64,000 nucleotides of DNA, taken from Karstenula rhodostoma CBS 690.94 (Eukaryota > Ascomycota > Dothideomycetes > Pleosporales > Didymosphaeriaceae). The DNA is taken from contig MU001504.1 in assembly GCA_010093485.1 (NCBI GenBank), positions 875,769 to 939,768 of the forward strand. Direction: 5' to 3'. Below, one piece after another: positions 57,523-64,000 of the stretch. The notes under the pieces were generated by a model. It was not told where the DNA came from, did not search any database, and saw only the letters and a list, made by a program, of their open reading frames with translations. Position 1 is the first letter of the stretch, and every line of letters starts with the position of its first letter. Both the position numbers and the translations under genes were made by a program.

Positions 57523-59172
57523 AAGTGAAAAGACCAAAGGACTCGGCAACACACTAGGTGCAGACTGGACGCATGGAAAGAATGAGGAAAAATCAAGCCA
57601 TCCTTCCGACGATGGGATGCGCCGGGACGTCTTTCACACCTGCCAAACCACCCGGCAACAATCCAGCAAAGCCCGCGCCGCGATCGATGAAAGGCGGAAG
57701 ATCAGGCAGGTGGACGCTGTCGAAAGCAGGCGTACGGTTGAGGTTAAAGGAGCAGGCGTACGGTCGAGGTTAAAAAAAAAGCGGAAGATGATGTCGAAGA
57801 ACCCCATGCCGGATAGCGCGCCCTGCGACCCGGCGGAGGTATGGCCTACAGCGTGTCCGATGACGACGGTGGCCTTGTCCCCGACGAACTCGTCGCGCAT
57901 GTACTAGGCAACGTCGAGCGGACAGAAAGCATCCGCCGTGTTGCCTGGTGGCGAGCAATCTCATCTTTTAGATGCCCAAGGGAGAAAAAGCAGGGATAGA
58001 CTTAGCGCTGTACATAAGCTTGCTGGATAGCGTAGAAAAATCGAGCTTTGCTCAATTTAGATATTGGAAATTTGGTTCATCGTCCACGCGGTGCAGTGTA
58101 TGATTCGTCCGAGCAAAGCATATCTGAAACACATGGTGACGCACTCAGCATCGCAGGCAGATAGTTTGCGATGTTCGTACTGCTGACACTTCAACCGAGC
58201 ATATTCATACTGTCTTAGCAATCAGGTCACACCAGCTTCTCAACGGATGGTAGCTTAGCGGAAAAAATAGGATCGGTGAGGGAATGTCGAGAGAGGGAAT
58301 AAAGATATCACACCGACCAAGAGACTCAGCTGTAGATGCAAAGGGCTTAGGAGTAAATTTACGTATCCATCCACAACACCCATCACGCGGCCCGGCCCCT
58401 AGCCCAGACACTCTCACCACAGCCCGCGATTCTCTGCGCTCTATAACACCTCTTCGCCGTTTACGTATTCCCTCCCATCTCTCGCTGCCAGAGACGTGTA
58501 TAGTCCAGATTACCACAGAGCCGATAACCCCACGGAAAGTTGTGCTATATCGCTTCGCTAACCGGAGAGACGGTGCTAATCACATCTCCCTTGGCTGATA
58601 CATGACTTACGCTACATACCGATGTGCCACTCTTTCATTATAGCGACAGTGAACTGAGTGTAGTAGGAAATGCTAGAGCCCAAGAAGTAAAAGTAGGAGC
58701 ACGTGGTAGAAGAAGTTGCCGAGGGAGTAAATATAACAATACCATAGATATCAAATTAGGAACCTAGCCTTCTCGCAATTCGATCCAAAGATATAACAGT
58801 TGAAATCGAACAGAGCGAAATCGATCAAGCCTTCCCCTTTATAACGTGATCTATCCATGGACTAGCGACCGCATTCATGTACCCCGCCCAATCAAGCTAG
58901 CGCCATCTCCCGCACGCGCCCACGCTTACAGCAAACGCAGTCTCACGCAAGCATGAGCACGATCCCAAACACTTCAACCTCACCCGTAATTTACAAACCG
59001 CGCAGTCCACAGTCGACTTCTTACCCACCACTTCATTGCAGGCAACACAAAATAGCAACAGCATCAGCATCAGCAACCCTCACACACCCATCCGCATCCG
59101 CAACTCAAATACCTAAACCCACCAAAGATCCCGCCGCCACCCAATGCTCTAAAAACTATACCGAACGCGAAC
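57523..59172. other. intergenic region with a tandem duplication and an orphan open frame
   Basis: About 1.65 kb. A 23-base unit is present twice at 57726-57748 and 57752-57774 with one mismatch. A plus-strand frame from about 57840 to 57998 (GMAYSVSDDDGGLVPDELVA...) is protein-like over 50 codons but has no gene context, and the opposite strand is also open there. Beyond 58000 nothing is supported. Confidence 0.4.
57726..57774. repeat. two-copy direct repeat, period 26
   Basis: GCAGGCGTACGGTTGAGG at 57726 and GCAGGCGTACGGTCGAGG at 57752, each followed by TTAAA; one mismatch. Confidence 0.8.
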
Positions 59173-59200
59173 ATGGCGATGACCTCCCCCCTCGCCTACC

Positions 59201-59252
<52 letters not shown>

Positions 59253-59861
59253 AGGCATCACGTTACTCAGCCTCCTCAGCACGCGTCGCCTTCCCCGGCA
59301 CCCGCTCGTCGTCCTAGCCTGGGCGAGCGGCTCCTACTTCTTCAACGCGTGGTGGCTCAAGCTGAAGATCAAACAAGTCACGGCTACGGTGGTATGTTAT
59401 GCCTGACACCACACCACACGACTGCAGTGTACTGGTTTTGATTCGTGCTGACGTAGTGTTAGTTGAGAGAGGTGGATGAGATACTGAAGAAGGAGGGCGC
59501 GTGTGCGGGGTGCAGGGGGGATGTGATGAGGGGTGGGCCGCGGGAACTTGCGAGGGTGTTGGTGGGGTTGAAGGGGGCGAGGGAGAGGGAGGTGGTGGAG
59601 GAGAACGCACGAGCCCCGCAGCAAGAGGCGGGCGCGGTTGGAGACGAGGCCCCCGCGGAACAGCAGGTGACAGCTGCTCTTGGGCTTTTGGCTGAGATTA
59701 GTTCCTCGAGCGATCAGGTTGGGGTGGAGTTGGATTCCGTGCCTAACCATGCTCTGGCTGGGTCCGAGGTGGAGCAGCAAAATGCAGGGAGCGGAGGTGA
59801 AGTCGAAGTCCGGAGAGAGCCCGCCGAGGAGGAAAGTGCCACGGAGAAAGGTCATGGCTGA
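59173..59861 (+). CDS. small membrane-anchored protein gene interrupted by a run of 51 C
   Basis: Two exons, 59173-59391 and 59463-59861, give 205 aa as modelled. The start MAMTSPLAYL is followed by 17 prolines encoded by 51 consecutive C (59202-59252), then a membrane segment (LVVLAWASGSYFFNAWWL), the join ATV to LREVDEILKKEGACAGCRGD, and a disordered acidic C-terminus (EVRREPAEEESATEKGHG). The C run ends in CCAG, so it might instead be the pyrimidine tract of an intron, which would remove the prolines and need another first exon. The homopolymer length may not be exact in the assembly, and an error there would shift the frame. I do not recognise the family. Confidence 0.5.
59202..59252 (+). 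repeat. homopolymer of 51 C
   Basis: Uninterrupted run of 51 cytosines, ending in CCAG. In the model it encodes 17 Pro; it may alternatively precede a splice acceptor. Confidence 0.9.
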
Positions 59862-60320
59862 AGTGCTACCCGAGGGTCCCGCCCGCGAGCTCGAGATGAA
59901 CAGGACTGGAAAGAGGCTACGATAAACAGCCAGTATAGTTGGATTTTTGGGCATATCGGGAATACATCAAAATGAGGCGATGGAGGAGCTTTGCAACACG
60001 GGATAGCACCTATTAAAGACCCTCCACGTCAGCTGTGTAAAGCGGATACGTAACGGAGTAGCCAAGGAAAAATCCAGACTCAGATTGACCAGCACGTGGT
60101 TCATACCGAGCAGCTGCCTTTTTGAGAAGCAAGCTGCCTAGTAGGAAGCGATACGGAAAGAATACGATAGCCCTGTGCGTTTCATATACCAAGGAGGCAC
60201 AAACCGAAATTTCGAGTAAATCTACGAATAATGTTCGTTCATTTCCCCCTAGACTATGAATGTGCTCCAGATTTGCCACAATGTGTCCTATCTTCATCCA
60301 GCAGACCTCAAGCGAACGAC
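59862..60320. other. convergent 3' region
   Basis: About 460 bases between the stop of the poly-C gene and the stop of the pentapeptide-repeat gene. A minus-strand frame here starts only with GTG and is not supported. Confidence 0.45.
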
Positions 60321-62114
60321 TCACGGCGCACCGTACCCGGTGCCCAGAAACTCGTCAGGTAAACCCTCATCTGTTCTCTGCCAGTCAAATATCTCGGCCC
60401 AGGTAGGGGCGGTCTTCGCATGTTTCTTCTGCTCCTCCTGTCTCCTTTGCTCTTGTCTCTGCTCCTCTTCCTGCCACTGCTCCTCTTGCCACTGCTCTTC
60501 CTGCCACTGCTCTTCCTGCCACTGCTCTTCCTGCCACTGCTCTTCCTGCCTCTGCTCTTCCTGCCTTTGCTCCTCTTGTCTCTGCTCTTCCTGCCTTTGC
60601 TCCTCTTGTCTCTGCTCTTCCTGCCTTTGCTCCTCTTGTCTCTGCTCCTCTTGTCTTCTCTGCTTATTTTGTTTCCTCTGCCTTTTTTTTTCCTTTCGCT
60701 TAATTTTTTTCCTTTCCTCCTCTCGTCTCCTCTGCTCCTCCTGTCTCCTCTGCCCCTCTTGTCTCCTTTGCTCCTCGAAAGTCCAATGTGAAGGCGGCGA
60801 ACACCATTTGCAAAGCTCACAGCCCCCTGGCGTGTTCCAACAAACCACGCAGAGCCGTTCGGGACCCTTTCCATAAGCACTTCTGTCTGGGATTACTCCA
60901 GGGTCGACCTCCGGGTCGGGGTTGGTGTTCATGCCGTGAGTGCTCTCATAGGGTTGGACTTCCGATCCGCCCAAGCAATCCCATTCATGCCAGCAGATGA
61001 GGCAAGGCCCGGTTGCGTAGAGCGATATATGAGAGGGCAGATGCCATGGTAGGCTGGGGGTCCAATCCTCTCGAGCGTCATGGTTGGCCACTCGTCGGAG
61101 AATATGCTTCGTACCTTCAAAGCACTTTTCGAGTAACTTGGTATCGATCGCGTCGTCGAGACGAGGATCTTTGTTCATGTAATACTCCTGGATGGCTTTG
61201 GTGAGTGTGGCAAGATCATCGAGACAATACTTATCCTTCCTGAGAGAGTTGTCGGCAAGAATAATAAGATTTTGGATACTTTTGATACTCTGCTCGAGAG
61301 ACGTTTTGTCTTGCTGGTTGGCTATCCGTTGGAGACGTTGATGCTCACTCATAACATAATCGTCAATAACTTTAGTGGAATCGTCGCGACGGTATACCGC
61401 ACCTGTGATATAATCCTCAATGGCTTTGGCATAATGGTCGTGAGAAATATCCGGAGAATTGATATCCACGACAAATTTTGCGAGAGCTTTGTCTTTATGT
61501 GTATTGGGGGTTGACGCCGCTTTCAAGAGAAGCGTCGAGTCGAGAGGCTCGGGTTCTTGATTCTGGCTTGTTGGCGTGGGGTCTGGCTTTAAAGCTTGTA
61601 TCAAAGGCATCGCGGTCTGGTTTGCAACTGCTTGCGATCCCACGGTAAACAAAGAATATGAGCGGAGGGTCACGCCAGGGGAGAAATGCACTGTAGTTTC
61701 CAGGCCGAGTTTCACTTTGGGGATTGGAGGCAAACGTATGCATCGATGCATGTGGTTCTTCAAATCCAGAGCCGGCATACCATATGGCAAATTGCTGACT
61801 AGCTTTGTGAGACGGACAAGCTTTCGACGATCTTGAGGAACGGAGGTTTCTACAGCGGGAGTCAATAGCTTCACCACAACGCGTTACGCTAAGCGTGAAT
61901 ACATACGCGGAGCAACTGTATTTGGTCTCAAACTGCGCGGCAGTGTCCGCTGTGATTGTCGCATGAGACCCTGTATGAGTCCGCGGGTCGGCAACCGGGA
62001 CGGCCTTGCAGTTCGAAGCGTTGAACAGTCCGAAAACGCGTCGTCGCCTGCACCACCCCGAAGCGAAAGCATAATTCCCATCTCGAAGCGATGAGATGTC
62101 GGAAACGAGAACAT
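60321..62114 (-). CDS. uncharacterised Cys-containing protein with EEQ(R/W)Q pentapeptide repeats
   Basis: Two exons on the minus strand, 62114-61907 and 61849-60321, with a 57-nt intron, give 578 aa. The basic, Arg-rich N-terminus (RTARPSRLPTRGLIQGLMRQ) is compatible with mitochondrial targeting. A globular part follows with YGMPALDLKNHMHRCIRLPP and helical blocks (DDSTKVIDDYVMSEHQRLQR), then clustered Cys/Trp motifs GPCLICWHEWDC and CVVCWNTPGGCELCKWC that could bind zinc. From about 60660 down to 60440 the sequence is a charged run: basic (RREEERKKIKRKEKKRQ), then about a dozen EEQRQ or EEQWQ pentapeptides encoded by 15-base units. The end is DWQRTDEGLPDEFLGTGYGA. I recognise no family. Start and intron were chosen because exon 2 alone has no early ATG. 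It lies 90 bases downstream of MSH1 on the same strand. Confidence 0.65.
60440..60650 (-). repeat. 15-base tandem repeats encoding EEQ(R/W)Q
   Basis: Units of 15 bases (CTGCTCTTCCTGCCA-type on the plus strand) and 30-base double units. Eight EEQRQ-type copies are followed by five EEQWQ-type copies, so the R and W versions are blocked rather than mixed, as expected from recent local amplification. Confidence 0.85.
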
Positions 62115-62204
62115 AACGAACGGATACGCGTATAAAGATTACTGAAGATAGCGATGGGACAGCAAAGTTGTATGTGCTAGCGGGTGGGAGACGAATGACA
62201 AGAG

Positions 62205-63976
62205 CTATGCTGTTGCAGCTTGCCGTGGCGCCAGTTGTTCGTCCGTCCCTGCCTCATTCTTCGCGACTTCTGCTTTCAACTTCTGAAGCACTTGTGCCGC
62301 AACCGCTATTGCCTCTTCGGGTATGCCTGCAACTCTGGCAACCTTCAGCGCATGGCTTTGTCGATTCACTCCTTTCCGCAGTCGATGCACATAAGAAAAC
62401 CTTCCCTCTGCCTCTTCGGCCACGTCGTTGCAATAGCATCCTAGCTTTTCAAAGTCTTTCGTCATATCGGTGAGCGCGTGAAAATGGGTGGCAAACAGAG
62501 TCCGAGACTGGTTGATGTGGTAGAGGTGGTGAAGGCAGGCGTAACCCACAGCGATACCATCTTCCGGCGTCGTTCCCCTACCAACCTCGTCCATGATGAC
62601 GAACGAGCGAGGTGTAGCTTCCTTGAGAATCTGAGCCGTTTCGAGCATCTCCACCATGAAAGTGGATTGATCTTGGTACAAGTTATCGGCAGAGCCTACG
62701 CGGCTGAAGATTTTGTCCACGAGTCCCACTTCGGCATACTCTGCTGGCACGAAGGACCCGGTTTGAGCAAGAATCGATATAAGTGCGTTCTGCCGTAGAT
62801 AAGTACTCTTGCCGGCCATGTTTGGTCCTGTGATGAGCCATATCCGCTCATCCTTTCCCAGTAGACAGTCATTTGGTGCGAACGTCCGCCCCTGCTCGCC
62901 CAATCCAGCCTCAACAACAGGGTGGCGACCACCAACGATGTGATGCGCAGTACCGGCATTAATTACGGGACGAACAAAGCTCTTGTCTATTGCAAGTGCA
63001 GCGAAGGCGCAGGCCACATCGAGTTCATCTAGAACGGCTGCATTCCGTCGAAGTTTGACTAGATTGCGCACAACGCCCTCACGAAGGTCGCTTAGGACGC
63101 GCTGTTCCTCGTTACGTATACGAAAGCGGGTTTCGTCCATTTGAGTACCTAAGCGTGTCCATTCGGGCACTTGGAAGGATCTTGTAGACTTACTGCTACT
63201 CAGACTTTTAGGGTACTGGGTAGTGACACGGCTGACATCTTTGCCTTTAACGTGTGCAATGTGGGCCAGGTTAGGCGTCCATTTGAGGCAAAGACTTTCC
63301 GTGCCTAGGGTTTTGCGCAATTGCTGTTCCAGGTCTGCTTTGCTCTCGACCAGACCATCGAGGGTGCTGTGCAGTTTTTCTAGGGTCTTGCTGGCTTTTC
63401 TCTTCATTATCCAAATGTCGTCACGGCCATCCGTTGCACTCTTGAAGCTCGGCGCAATCATATGCGGTTTGGGCTGAATGCGTTTGGGCAACTCTTTCAA
63501 ATCTTCCTCACCAGCTTCTCGACCGAGGACATCTTGGGCAATTTCTTCTAGTTCGGCAGCTTGATCGTTTTCGATTCGATGGTATTCAGACAGTCCTTCC
63601 TCGTCGATGGTGTCTTGAATACGTTGTGCCAATTCAAGGGGCTGCACTAGGTCGAAACGGTTTTGCAAAGCTGGAACACACTGTCTCCTTCGCGTTTCCA
63701 CGACTCGGTTCTCTGAATCGATCAGGATTGAATTTCTTGACCCAACATGGTCTTGGAGCATCTTGGCAAGGTCCGCAGTGGTCACTACCGTCTTCGACAG
63801 CTCCATAAGATCATCAGCGTCGCCGCGACCGACTGTGAACTTGGTCACCAGGCGAAGTGAATCGAATGTCTGGGCAAGCAATGCCGTCACATCTTGCCGA
63901 AGCTGAGGGTAGCCGATCATCTCCTCAACGAGATCTAGTCTCTCGTTGATTGTGGATAGAGACATTGAGGGAGCGG
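62205..63976 (-). CDS. MSH1: mitochondrial MutS homologue MSH1, C-terminal part (partial at right edge)
   Basis: The last exon, 63976-62205, encodes 590 codons. It opens after an AACAG acceptor with APSMSLSTINERLDLVEEMI, the MutS core/lever block, so the first ATG inside it is not the gene start; earlier exons lie beyond 64000. The lever and clamp regions follow (IENDQAAELEEIAQDVLGRE, IWIMKRKASKTLEKL). The ATPase domain has Walker A GPNMAGKSTYLRQ, SRVGSADNLYQDQSTFMVEM, Walker B SFVIMDEVGRGTTPEDGI and TLFATHFHALTDM. The C-terminal helix region ends EQLAPRQAATA. The FVPAEYAEVGLVDKIFSRVG and STFMVEMLETA blocks fit MSH1, which acts in mitochondrial DNA maintenance. The N-terminal mismatch-binding domain and targeting sequence cannot be checked here. 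Confidence 0.85.
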
Positions 63977-64000
63977 CTGTTTGGATTAGTATTTGTCAAC

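Noticed and set aside
60440..60650. Regular repeats that superficially suggest a CRISPR array
   Set aside because: Units are 15 bases, contiguous, without unique spacers, and encode a protein repeat in a eukaryotic gene.
60256..60876. Plus-strand frame rich in CSSCLCSSC repeats, and a Leu-rich frame beside it
   Set aside because: These are antisense translations of the EEQ(R/W)Q-coding repeats of the minus-strand gene; there is no independent gene evidence.
1..64000. tRNA or rRNA genes
   Set aside because: A by-eye scan for B-box-like GTTCGAATC patterns gave only isolated hits (for example near 20416) with no matching acceptor or anticodon stems. A covariance-model scan would be needed to be certain.

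Overview
The window reads as nuclear DNA of a filamentous ascomycete (Pezizomycotina, plausibly a dothideomycete). Evidence: genes on both strands, short GT-AG introns of roughly 45-150 nt, a HET-domain gene, a secreted lactonase-like propeller protein, fungal P450 and ABC-G families, and single-copy eukaryotic housekeeping genes (CIA2, CAF120, TAF2, RPP0, TRM82, TRR1, ATG14, CYS3, TPC1, TPA1/OFD1, MSH1). Splice joins below were worked out by hand from reading frame, splice sites and family sequence, so exon limits are predictions.

Layout. 1-2.3 kb: an uncertain partial frame at the left edge, then CIA2 (cytosolic Fe-S targeting). 2.3-6.1 kb: an orphan zone with a decayed multi-exon gene and a four-helix membrane protein carrying an internal duplication. 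7.3-17.5 kb: two large minus-strand transcription genes, CAF120 (CCR4-NOT) and TAF2 (TFIID). 18-19.8 kb: a cytochrome P450, then a gene-poor stretch. 21.7-34.3 kb: a dense housekeeping block: a GNAT acetyltransferase, ribosomal P0 divergent from TRM82, thioredoxin reductase with a 7-nt microexon, an uncharacterised gene divergent from ATG14, and cystathionine gamma-lyase.

34.6-42.8 kb is accessory-looking: three minus-strand paralogues of a fungal 'LRLPxExR' family sharing one intron position and phase, at least one probable relic, another broken reading frame and a HET-domain gene. 43.7-49.0 kb returns to metabolism: a butyrobetaine/trimethyllysine-type dioxygenase divergent from the thiamine-pyrophosphate carrier TPC1, then the TPA1/OFD1 prolyl hydroxylase. 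Next comes a 5'-truncated, doubly frameshifted polysaccharide deacetylase relic, a secreted lactonase-like protein, a 209-bp MITE with perfect 35-bp inverted repeats and TA target duplication, an ABC-G transporter, two uncharacterised membrane proteins (one with a run of 51 C), a protein with EEQ(R/W)Q pentapeptide repeats, and the 3' part of mitochondrial MSH1 running off the right edge.

Most genes are unrelated housekeeping units rather than a pathway cluster. Noteworthy gene-structure signals are the 7-nt exon in TRR1, AUG-less in-frame presequence-like leaders in front of TRR1 and CYS3, the paralogue array, the MITE and the pseudogenes. I did not find a convincing new multi-gene system.
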